Source: CAVVSD01 sp963750895
Lineage (GTDB): Bacteria > Actinomycetota > Thermoleophilia > Solirubrobacterales > Solirubrobacteraceae
Assembly: GCA_963750895.1 (NCBI GenBank)
Contig: CAVVSD010000008.1
Span: forward strand, 434,001 to 498,000
Length of the DNA: 64,000 nt
Reading direction: 5' to 3'
In this document: positions 18,158 through 25,489 of the stretch, one piece after another
How the letters are laid out: every line of letters begins with the position of its first letter
How positions within the stretch are numbered: the stretch's first letter is position 1
Program-made: the position numbers and the translations under genes
Notes under the pieces: generated by a model
Told to the model about the DNA's origin: nothing
Database searches by the model: none
Seen by the model: only the letters and a program-made list of their open reading frames with translations

Positions 18158-18168
18158 AGGGGCTGCGA

Positions 18169-19098
18169 GTGACGCTCAGAGTCGGCCAACCGGTTTCCGA
18201 TCACCACCTGCAGGCGTACCTCCGCGGGGAGCCCACGCCGATCGTGTTCGATCTCGCCAGTCACCGCGGCAGCTGGGTCGTCCTGTTCTTCTATCCCGGC
18301 GACTTCACGTTCATCTGCCCGACCGAGCTGGCGGCCTTCGCGAAGCGCCACACCGAGTTCCTCCGCGAGGAGGCCGTGCTGCTCGCGGCGAGCACGAACA
18401 GCTGCTTCAGCCACAAGGCCTGGTTCGAGACCGACCCGCGGCTCGCCGACGTCCGCTACCCGGTGATCGCCGACAGCCTCCGCGAGCTGAGCCGCTCCTT
18501 CGGCGTGCTGCTCGACGACGGGGCGGCGCACCGCGGCACCTTCATCATCGATCCCAACGGCGTGCTGGTGCACATGAGCGTCACCGAGCACGACGTCGGC
18601 CGCAGCGTCGACGAGGTCCTGCGGGTGCTGCGTGCCTTCCGGACCGGTGCGCTGTGCCCGGCCGACTGGGGCCCGGGCGACGCGACGCTCACGAGCGAGG
18701 ACGACTGGCTCGGGAAGGTGTTCCCCGACCTCATCGGGACGGAGCTCGCGTCCCTCGGGGACCGGGGCGAGCGGGTGACGTTCGCGGCCGGCGACACGAT
18801 CATCGCCGAGGGCGAGATCGCCGACCGCTTCTACGTCATCGCCGGCGGCGAGGTGTCGATCAGCCGCCGGGGCCCCGAGGGCAAGGAGGTCAAGCTCGCG
18901 ACCCTCGGGAAGGGGCAGTTCTTCGGCGAGGTCGGGATCCTCGCGGAGACGCGCGGGACGGCGACGGTCCGCGCCGTCGACGACGTCGAGCTGTTCGGCC
19001 TGAGCTGGCAGATCTTCCAGGAGACGCTCGAGCGATCCGACCGTGCCGACCGCGACTTCGCCGCGATCGCCAAGGATCGGATCGCCGTCACGTCCTGA
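18169..19098 (+). CDS. peroxiredoxin fused to a cyclic-nucleotide-binding domain
   Basis: A 309-residue fusion. Residues 1-175 are a typical 2-Cys peroxiredoxin (AhpC/TSA): peroxidatic C50 in FTFICPTE, the GTFIIDPNG strand and a resolving cysteine C163 in GALCPADW. Residues about 190-300 form a cNMP-binding beta barrel: DTIIAEGEIADRFYVIAGG, then GQFFGEVGILAETRG and TATVRAVDDVELF. In the phosphate cassette the Arg sits one place earlier than the usual PRxA, so ligand binding is unsure. The GTG start lies 11 bases after the flavoprotein stop, so the pair is an operon. It presumably removes peroxide made by the flavoprotein (inference). Confidence 0.88.
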   Translation: MTLRVGQPVSDHHLQAYLRGEPTPIVFDLASHRGSWVVLFFYPGDFTFICPTELAAFAKRHTEFLREEAVLLAASTNSCFSHKAWFETDPRLADVRYPVIADSLRELSRSFGVLLDDGAAHRGTFIIDPNGVLVHMSVTEHDVGRSVDEVLRVLRAFRTGALCPADWGPGDATLTSEDDWLGKVFPDLIGTELASLGDRGERVTFAAGDTIIAEGEIADRFYVIAGGEVSISRRGPEGKEVKLATLGKGQFFGEVGILAETRGTATVRAVDDVELFGLSWQIFQETLERSDRADRDFAAIAKDRIAVTS

Positions 19099-19101
19099 CG
19101 C

Positions 19102-20439
19102 TCAGCCCTGTGCCGTCTTCTCCTGCTCGCGGATCTCCGCGAGCGGGTTGTCCGGCAGCGCGGCGATCTCGAAGCAGTTCTCCTTCTTCACGAACTTCCC
19201 GTCCTTCGGGACGATCGTGTAGTCGGTGTTGTTCGGGACGTGCTGATCGCTCTCGCCGAAGTACCACGGCTTGCAGAGGATGTCCGTCTTGAACGGCTTG
19301 ATGTCGCGGAACGCCTCGTTGACCGTCTTCTGCGTGAACTCGGTCGCCTCGGAGTCCATGAGGGCCTGGGTCGCGAGCCGCGCGTCCAGGAAGCCCATCT
19401 GGCCGAAGCTCCCCAACGGGACGTCAGGCGCGTACTTCTTGTTGACCTGCCGGTAGAGCTGCATGTCCGGCCCGTCCGTGTCGACGAGGTTCAGCTCGGC
19501 GTTGATGAACAGCTTGTCGTTCCACGCCGGGCCGACCGCCTCCGCCAGCGAGGCGTCGTTGCACGGCGTCGCGCATCCCCACTTCACCCTGTCGATCAGC
19601 CCCTGCTGCTCGGCCCCCTGCAGGACCTTCAGCGCCTCGGGTGCGACCGCGGTGATGACCACGCCGCCGCCATCCCCCGCCGCCTCGACGAGCTTGAGCG
19701 CGAGCGCCGCCCCGTCGGTGACCGGGACGGGCTCCAGGAAGCTCTTGCCCGGGATGCCCTCCTGCTTGGCCAGCTCCAGGACGCCCTCGTTGTTCCAGTC
19801 CGCGCCGGGCAGCTTGCCCGAGACCGCGACGAGCGACTTCGCCCCCTGGCGGACCAGCGCCTGCGCCGCGCCGAGCGCGGAGTAGTGCGGGCCCATGTTC
19901 ACGGCGGCGACGTTCGGCGTCGTGAAGCACTCGCGCGGGACGCCGGCGAGGATCACGTAGATGTCGCGCTCCTCGTAGAACTTCTGGTTCACGGCGCAGT
20001 CGAGCAGGCTCGTGTTGCCGACGAACCCGAGCACCTTGTCGTTCTCCCACAGCTTCGTCACCAGCGAGGCGACCTGCTGCGGGTTGGTCTGCTCCGTCTT
20101 GGCGATGTACTCGATCGGGCGGCCGTCGATGCCGCCGTTGTCGTTGACGCAGTCGAAGTAGGCCTTCGCCATCGCCGTGATCTGCGTGAAGTCCACGCCC
20201 GGCTGCTTGGTGGCGAGCCCGGCCAGCTTGATGGGCTCCCCAGTGGCCTTCTCCCCGTTGCCGAGACCGCACTTCGATGCGTCGACGCTGGCCGTCTCCT
20301 CGGCCGTGGTCGCGCCGTCGCCGCCTCCTGCGGCGTCGTCGTCCGAGTCACCGCACGCGGCCGCTCCCACGCTCAGCGCAGCGAACATCGCCACGAGCGC
20401 AGCACGGCTCACGAACCGCCTGTGAGCGAGAACCCTCAC
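19102..20439 (-). CDS. LIV-type ABC transporter substrate-binding lipoprotein
   Basis: A 445-residue extracytoplasmic receptor of the branched-chain amino acid/amide (Peripla_BP_6) family. The signal peptide ends in lipobox VGAAACGDSDDD, and an acidic, Gly-rich linker follows. Family pattern: GEPIKLAGL at the first strand, NDNGGIDGRPIEYI (the NxxGGIxGR motif), then DKVLGFVGNTS. The GTG at 20439 is chosen because GGGAGGAGAGGG stands seven bases upstream. A promoter with an operator is readable upstream. No permease or ATPase adjoins it; a LIV permease lies at 38900. Confidence 0.92.
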   Translation of the reverse strand: MRVLAHRRFVSRAALVAMFAALSVGAAACGDSDDDAAGGGDGATTAEETASVDASKCGLGNGEKATGEPIKLAGLATKQPGVDFTQITAMAKAYFDCVNDNGGIDGRPIEYIAKTEQTNPQQVASLVTKLWENDKVLGFVGNTSLLDCAVNQKFYEERDIYVILAGVPRECFTTPNVAAVNMGPHYSALGAAQALVRQGAKSLVAVSGKLPGADWNNEGVLELAKQEGIPGKSFLEPVPVTDGAALALKLVEAAGDGGGVVITAVAPEALKVLQGAEQQGLIDRVKWGCATPCNDASLAEAVGPAWNDKLFINAELNLVDTDGPDMQLYRQVNKKYAPDVPLGSFGQMGFLDARLATQALMDSEATEFTQKTVNEAFRDIKPFKTDILCKPWYFGESDQHVPNNTDYTIVPKDGKFVKKENCFEIAALPDNPLAEIREQEKTAQG

Positions 20440-20483
20440 GATCCCTCTCCTCCCGTTTGGCGCCAGGCGCCCTCCCGGGAGCG

Positions 20484-20513
20484 ACCGTAACCTTGTAACA
20501 AGTCGCACGTCAA
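20484..20513 (-). promoter_or_regulatory. promoter TTGACG-N18-TACGGT of the receptor gene
   Basis: Reading leftward, TTGACG (20513-20508) is followed after 18 bases by TACGGT (20489-20484), a good actinobacterial sigma-70-type pair. A transcription start near 20477 leaves a leader of about 38 bases to the GTG, containing the SD. The spacer holds an 11-bp palindrome described separately. Confidence 0.6.
20492..20502. promoter_or_regulatory. palindrome CTTGTAACAAG within promoter spacer, likely repressor operator
   Basis: Perfect 5-bp arms around a central A, lying exactly between the -35 and -10 boxes of the receptor promoter. Occupancy would block RNA polymerase. A TetR- or GntR-type repressor is plausible; no such regulator gene is adjacent. 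Confidence 0.55.
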
Positions 20514-20537
20514 GCGCGCGTGACAGCATCTGGCCGC

Positions 20538-21704
20538 ATGACCGGTGTCGGCGACCCGCCGTTCGATCGAGCGAGGCTCGATGCGCTGCTCGACGAGGCG
20601 TCGATCGACGTCGTCCTGGCGACCTCGCGCCACAACGTCCGCTACCTGCTCGGCTCCTACAGCCAGTTCCATCGCAACTTCGACGCGATCGGCGCCGACC
20701 GCTACCTGCCCGCGGTCGGCCTCCGGCGCGGCGAGCCCGGGGACGCGTTCGCCGTCGGCGCTCCCGTGGACAGCTGGCAGCACGAGGTCTCGCGGCCCTG
20801 GATCCCGACGCTGCTGGACACCGCGCAGTCCGCGGAGGAGACGGCGCGCGTCGTCGCCGAGCAGCTCCGCGCGCGGGGCCTGTCGCACGCGACGGTCGCC
20901 ATCGAGGGCTCCTTCGCGCCGCACCGCTTCGTCGCGGAGCTGCAGGGAGCGCTGCCCGGCCTGCGGCTCGTCGAGGCCGGCGGGGCCCTGGAGATGCTGC
21001 GCGCGGTCAAGCGGCCCGACGAGCTCGCCGTGCTGCGCGAGGCGGCGGAGGCGATCGTCGCGGCGATGGCGGCCACCGTCGCCGGCGCGGGCCCGGGCAC
21101 CACGAAGCACGAGCTCGCGGAGCGGCTGCGCGAGCAGGAGGAGCTGCGCGGGGTGGCGTTCGACTACTGCCTGACGGCGATGGGGACGAGCATGAACCGC
21201 GCGCCGTCCGACCAGGCGTGGCGTCCGGGCGAGGTGCTGTCGCTGGACTCCGGCGGCGAGCGCGACGGCTACATCGGCGACCTGTGCCGCATGGCCGTCC
21301 TCGGCCCGCCGAGCGCCGAGGCGGACGCCGCGCTCGCGGAGGTCCGCGCGATCCAGGACGCCGCCCGCGTCGCGATCGGCGCGGGCCGGCTGGGGCGCGA
21401 GGTCGGCGAGGCGGCCGACGAGCGCCGCCGGGCCTCCCCGCACGCGGACGTCATCGACGTCGTCGCCCACGGGATGGGGCTCGTCACCCACGAGCCCCCG
21501 CGACTGGACGCCGACGCGCCCCCGCGACGCGCGGCGACGCACCACGACCGCCCGCTCGAGGCGGGGATGGTCCTCTCGATCGAGACGACCGCGCGCGTCG
21601 AGGGCGTGGGGTTCGTGAAGCTCGAGGACACCGTGGTCGTGACCGACGACGGCTGGGAGGCCTTCGGCGACGACCACCGCGACTGGATGGTCGCGGGCGC
21701 CTGA
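20538..21704 (+). CDS. M24 family metallopeptidase (Xaa-Pro aminopeptidase-like)
   Basis: A 388-residue pita-bread metallopeptidase. The N-terminal domain is creatinase-like (VLATSRHNVRYLLGSY). The metal ligands are visible: Asp in LSLDSGG, Asp in YIGDLCRM, His in VVAHGMGLVTHEPPR, Glu in LSIETTARVEG and Glu in FVKLEDTVVV, all five in the usual order. It removes N-terminal residues before proline or cleaves a related small amide. The ATG at 20538 is preferred over a GTG at 20520; neither has an SD. It is divergent from the ABC receptor. Confidence 0.9.
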   Translation: MTGVGDPPFDRARLDALLDEASIDVVLATSRHNVRYLLGSYSQFHRNFDAIGADRYLPAVGLRRGEPGDAFAVGAPVDSWQHEVSRPWIPTLLDTAQSAEETARVVAEQLRARGLSHATVAIEGSFAPHRFVAELQGALPGLRLVEAGGALEMLRAVKRPDELAVLREAAEAIVAAMAATVAGAGPGTTKHELAERLREQEELRGVAFDYCLTAMGTSMNRAPSDQAWRPGEVLSLDSGGERDGYIGDLCRMAVLGPPSAEADAALAEVRAIQDAARVAIGAGRLGREVGEAADERRRASPHADVIDVVAHGMGLVTHEPPRLDADAPPRRAATHHDRPLEAGMVLSIETTARVEGVGFVKLEDTVVVTDDGWEAFGDDHRDWMVAGA

Positions 21705-21712
21705 CGGTGCCG

Positions 21713-23638
21713 TCAGCCCTCCTCGCCGGCCAGCTCGACGCGAGCCCGCTCGAGCGCCGCGGACGCAGGCTCGCCCCGCTCCGCGACCGTCACGGCGACC
21801 CGGATGGACGGACCCGCGATGAACTCGCTCTCGACCAGCACGAGCGGGTCGCTCGCAGTGGGCGCGCCGCGGGGTGCCGCGAGGATCGCGATCCGCCGCC
21901 CGCTCGCCCGATACGCCCGGCCGCCGCAACGGGCCGCGGCTCGCTGGGCGTTGCGCCCGGCGAGCTGGATCAGGTGGTCTCCGGCATCGTGGCCGTGCTC
22001 CTCGTTGACTCGCGGGAGATCCTCGAGCTGGATCAGCAGCAGGGCGACCGATTCGTCGTCGGACATCCGCGAGCCCATGTCCTGCTCCAGGGCCTTTCTG
22101 TTGCCGAGCAGGGTCAGCCCGTCGGTCGAGGCCACGGTCAGCGGTCCGGCGAAGGTGTCGAGCCGGTCGAAGACGTCGTGCGGCAGCGCGTCGGCGACCG
22201 TCTCGTTCATCCGCGCGGAGAGGCTCGCCTCCTGCCGGCGGACCCGCTCGACGAACAGCTGCACCACCTCCGGGTCGAACTGGGCGCCGGCTCCGGCGAC
22301 GAGCTCGGCGCAGGCATCCTCCGGCGACATCGTCTCGCGGTACGGGCGCTCGGAGGTCATGGCGTCGTAGGCCTCGAGGACGGCGAGCGCCCTCGCGGTC
22401 CGGGGGACGCTCTGCCCGGGAAGCCCGTTCGGGTAGCCGCGTCCATCGAAGCGCTCGTGGTGGTAGAGGACGGTGGCGGCGACGTCACGGAGCGCCGGCA
22501 TCTGACCGACCACGTTGAACCCGACCCTGGGATGCAGCTCCATCGCCGCCCGCTCATCGGGCCGGAGAGGACGCGGCTCCGCGGACAGCCCCTGCGGAAG
22601 CGCGAGGTAGCCGGCGTCACGCAGCAGCGTGGCGCACACGAGGACGTCCTGCTGCTCCTCGTCGAGACCCAGGTCGCGCGCGAGCGTCGCGGCGTGGAGC
22701 GTGAGGGCGACGGAACGCCGCTGCCGGTCCGGATCGCGCGCCGTCAGCGCCTCCAGGAGCGCGCGGATCGCCGCGTGGTGCGCCTCGCGGATCTCGGTGC
22801 GCAGCCGGCCATGATGCAGCACCGCGCCGGCCTGATCGCCGAGCGCGAGCAGCACGTCGTCATCGACGTCCTCGAACCCGCCCGGACGGTTCGCGCACAC
22901 GATCACGCCGCTGAAGCGATCGTGCAGGTAGACCGGGACGGCGACGAGCGACGTGATCTCCCTGTCGGCGGGTGTGAGCTCGCCGACGTCGTCGGCCGGC
23001 GCGTCCTCCCGCACGATCTCATCGAGCGCGAGCACCTGCCGTGCGAAGCGCTGCGCGACGACGCTCGTCGACGGATCGTGCTCGAAGCCCTCCGCAGTCA
23101 TCACGTCGAGTGCGCCGTCCCCGTCGCCGTCCTCGCGCGACAGGAGCATGCCCCTGTCCGCCCCGACGAGCTCGATCGCCGTCTGGAGGATCAGCAGCGC
23201 CACGTCCCGGCGACCGGCCCGACGACGAGGTGACGCGTACAGCTGCTGCAGCTGCGTCCGCAGCTCCCGACTCCACTCGCGCTCTGCCCGTCGGGAACGC
23301 TCCACGTGGCGCAGGACGTCACGCTGCAGGCGGACCGCCTCCTCCGCCCGTTGCAGCTCCCGGCGCAGACGCTCTCGCTCGGCAGCCTGCCGCTCGATCT
23401 CGCCCTGAGCTCGAGCACGCTCGAGCCGGATCTCCCGTGCGCCGGCTCGGCGTACGAGACCGACCGCGGCGGCCGCCACGAGCGCAACGGTCGCCTTTCC
23501 TCCTGCTCCGTGCCAGGGGCCTCGGGTCATGAAACTCGCCGCGGCGTGCGTACCCGCCATCGCACACGTGCAGCCCCGAAGCGTCACGAAGTGAGACAGC
23601 GGCGCGCGATCCCAGGAGACGTCCGGGACGTAGGACAT
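21713..23638 (-). CDS. GAF domain protein with degenerate HD-GYP and GGDEF-like domains
   Basis: Up to 641 residues. It has an N-terminal membrane helix (ATVALVAAAAVGLV), a coiled coil, a GAF domain (about residues 150-300), an HD-GYP region and a C-terminal GGDEF-like remnant. In HD-GYP the HD pair of the usual LLHDIGK is replaced in LLRDAGYLALP, so a metal-ligand His is Arg, while the HHERFDGRGYPNGLPG loop is kept. The GGDEF signature reads ASGRRIAI. Both catalytic centres therefore look dead, suggesting a c-di-GMP receptor or protein-interaction role (inference). The start is uncertain: ATG at 23638 gives the longest form, while 23560 or 23530 would leave room for the divergent gene. Confidence 0.8.
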   Translation of the reverse strand: MSYVPDVSWDRAPLSHFVTLRGCTCAMAGTHAAASFMTRGPWHGAGGKATVALVAAAAVGLVRRAGAREIRLERARAQGEIERQAAERERLRRELQRAEEAVRLQRDVLRHVERSRRAEREWSRELRTQLQQLYASPRRRAGRRDVALLILQTAIELVGADRGMLLSREDGDGDGALDVMTAEGFEHDPSTSVVAQRFARQVLALDEIVREDAPADDVGELTPADREITSLVAVPVYLHDRFSGVIVCANRPGGFEDVDDDVLLALGDQAGAVLHHGRLRTEIREAHHAAIRALLEALTARDPDRQRRSVALTLHAATLARDLGLDEEQQDVLVCATLLRDAGYLALPQGLSAEPRPLRPDERAAMELHPRVGFNVVGQMPALRDVAATVLYHHERFDGRGYPNGLPGQSVPRTARALAVLEAYDAMTSERPYRETMSPEDACAELVAGAGAQFDPEVVQLFVERVRRQEASLSARMNETVADALPHDVFDRLDTFAGPLTVASTDGLTLLGNRKALEQDMGSRMSDDESVALLLIQLEDLPRVNEEHGHDAGDHLIQLAGRNAQRAAARCGGRAYRASGRRIAILAAPRGAPTASDPLVLVESEFIAGPSIRVAVTVAERGEPASAALERARVELAGEEG

Positions 23639-23640
23639 CG

Positions 23641-24033
23641 ATGCTGACGTACGAGAGCCACAGCCGCGCCCCGGCCGACCAGGTGTGGCCGCTCCTGGCC
23701 GAGCCCGACCGCTGGTCGGACTGGGCGCCGCACCTGCGCGGGGCGTGGGGGCTCGGGTCCCGCGAGGTCCGGCCGGGTGCGCGCGGCGCCGTCCGGCTGC
23801 TCGGCGTCGTCCCGGTGCCGGCGCACATCACGGCGAAGGAGCCGGGGCGTTCGTGGGACTGGCGCGTCGGGCCCGTGTGGTTCCGCCATCGGGTGACGCC
23901 GGCGCCCGACGGCTCGGTCGTCGGGATCGACATCGCGGCGCCTGAGCCGCTCGAGTCGGCGCTGCGGGTGAGCTACGGGCCGCTCGTGATGGTCCTCGTC
24001 CGCAACCTCGCGCGCGTGGCCGACCGCAGCTGA
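23641..24033 (+). CDS. SRPBCC family (polyketide cyclase/dehydrase-like) protein
   Basis: A 130-residue START/Bet v 1-fold protein. It begins with SRAPADQVWPLLAEPDRWSDW, the family's first strand and helix pair, and continues with strands HITAKEPGRSWDW and HRVTPAPDGSVVGID. A long C-terminal helix closes the cavity (LVMVLVRNLARVADRS). Such proteins bind hydrophobic ligands, and most are of unknown function. The start lies two bases from the longest possible start of the divergent GAF/HD-GYP gene, which argues that the latter starts further in. Confidence 0.8.
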   Translation: MLTYESHSRAPADQVWPLLAEPDRWSDWAPHLRGAWGLGSREVRPGARGAVRLLGVVPVPAHITAKEPGRSWDWRVGPVWFRHRVTPAPDGSVVGIDIAAPEPLESALRVSYGPLVMVLVRNLARVADRS

Positions 24034-24040
24034 CGACGGC

Positions 24041-25069
24041 CTACCGCCGCCGCGCCGACGCCTCCAGCGCCGGGTTCTGCCAGCCGCCGTCGGCCGGGTT
24101 GATGTTCACCCCCGGCGGGACGATCTCGTCGATCCGGTCCAGCAGCGCGTCCTCGATGACGAGGTCCGCGGCGGGCAGCTGACCCTCGAGCTGCTCCATG
24201 GTCCGCGGGCCGATGATCGGCGAGGTGATCGCCGGGTGCCGCGCGACCCACGCGATCGCCAGCTGCACGAGGGGGATGCCCGCCTCCTCGGCGAGCTGCG
24301 CGAGCTGGTCGGCCGCCTCGAGCTTGGCCTGGTTCGCCGGCAGCGTCAGGTCGTAGCGGTCGGCCAGCCGCCGGCGCGCGGCCGACGTCGGCTCGGCGAT
24401 GTCGGCGCCCTTGCGGTAGCGCCCCGTCAGCCAGCCCCCGGACAGCGGGCTCCACGGGATGACGGCCATCCCGTAGCGCTGCGCGGTCGGCAGCACGTCG
24501 GCCTCGATCCCGCGCACGAGCATCGAGTACGGCGGCTGCTCGCTCACGTAGCGCTGCAGGCCGCGCTGACGCGACACCCACTGCGCCTCGACGATCGTCG
24601 ACGCCGGGAACGTCGACGAGCCGACGTAGCGGACCTTGCCCTGGCGGACGAGGTCGTCGAGCGCGCCGAGCGTCTCCTCGAGGTCGGTCCCGGTGTCGTA
24701 GCGGTGCACCTGGTAGAGGTCGATCCAGTCGGTGCCCAGCCGCCGCAGCGAGCTCTCGACCTCCTGCATGATCCAGCGCCGGGACACGCCGCCCTGGTTC
24801 GGCGCCTCGCCCATCGGGACGAAGAACTTCGTCGCGAGCACGACGTCGTCGCGCTTGCCGCCGGCCAGGGCCTTGGCGACGATCTCCTCCGACTCGCCCT
24901 GCGAGTAGATGTCGGCGGTGTCGATGAAGTTGATCCCGGCGTCCATCGCCGCGTGGATGATCCGGATCGAGTCGTCGTGGTCCGGGTTGCCCCACTGGCC
25001 GAACATCATCGCGCCGAGGCACAGCTTGCTGACCTGGACGCCCGTGCGTCCGAGAGGCCGGAGCTCCAT
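24041..25069 (-). CDS. aldo/keto reductase
   Basis: A 342-residue NADPH-dependent aldo/keto reductase of the AKR11/YajO-like group. Tetrad residues: Asp and Tyr in FIDTADIYSQGESE, Lys in LATKFF, His in LYQVHRYD. The C-terminal NADPH site IIGPRTMEQLEGQL is also present. It reduces aldehydes or ketones; the substrate is unknown. It starts three bases after the cupin gene's stop on the same strand, so it belongs to the cupin and flavoprotein-oxidase operon that begins at 27076. Confidence 0.92.
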   Translation of the reverse strand: MELRPLGRTGVQVSKLCLGAMMFGQWGNPDHDDSIRIIHAAMDAGINFIDTADIYSQGESEEIVAKALAGGKRDDVVLATKFFVPMGEAPNQGGVSRRWIMQEVESSLRRLGTDWIDLYQVHRYDTGTDLEETLGALDDLVRQGKVRYVGSSTFPASTIVEAQWVSRQRGLQRYVSEQPPYSMLVRGIEADVLPTAQRYGMAVIPWSPLSGGWLTGRYRKGADIAEPTSAARRRLADRYDLTLPANQAKLEAADQLAQLAEEAGIPLVQLAIAWVARHPAITSPIIGPRTMEQLEGQLPAADLVIEDALLDRIDEIVPPGVNINPADGGWQNPALEASARRR

Positions 25070-25071
25070 GC

Positions 25072-25485
25072 TCAGGCGCCCGTCGGCGGCGCGGCCGCGT
25101 ACTCGTCGTCGGTGACCTTGTCGCCCCAGACGGCGAGGTCGTGGTCGGCGTCGACCTCGTTGATCGCGAGGTGGACCATGAAGCGGTTCGGCGCGGCCCC
25201 GTGCCAGTGGTCCTCGTCGGGCTCGAAGAAGACCCGGTCGCCGGGCCGGATGACCTCGATCGGCCCGCCACGGCGCTGGCAGAGCCCGACGCCCTCGGTG
25301 ACGAAGACCGTCTGGCCGAGCGCGTGCGTGTGCCACGCGGTCCGCGCGCCGGGCGTGAAGTGGACGAGGTTCACCTGCGCCCGGCCGGGAGCGGGCGCGG
25401 AGGCGACCGCGTCGAGGTAGACGTCGCCCGTGAACCAGTCGGCGGGGGCCTTGACGGTGTCGAGGCTGCTCCGGGTGATGTCCAT
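25072..25485 (-). CDS. cupin domain protein, hydroxynitrile-lyase/TM1459-like
   Basis: A 137-residue single-domain cupin. Metal motif 1 is AWHTHALGQTVFVTEG and motif 2 is FFEPDEDHWHGA, with the His ligands in place, and the strand order fits small manganese cupins such as TM1459 and bacterial (R)-hydroxynitrile lyases. It may act on an oxidised phenylpropanoid or similar (inference from context). The ATG is only four bases downstream of the flavoprotein oxidase stop, so the two are cotranscribed. Confidence 0.87.
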   Translation of the reverse strand: MDITRSSLDTVKAPADWFTGDVYLDAVASAPAPGRAQVNLVHFTPGARTAWHTHALGQTVFVTEGVGLCQRRGGPIEVIRPGDRVFFEPDEDHWHGAAPNRFMVHLAINEVDADHDLAVWGDKVTDDEYAAAPPTGA

Positions 25486-25489
25486 GCCG

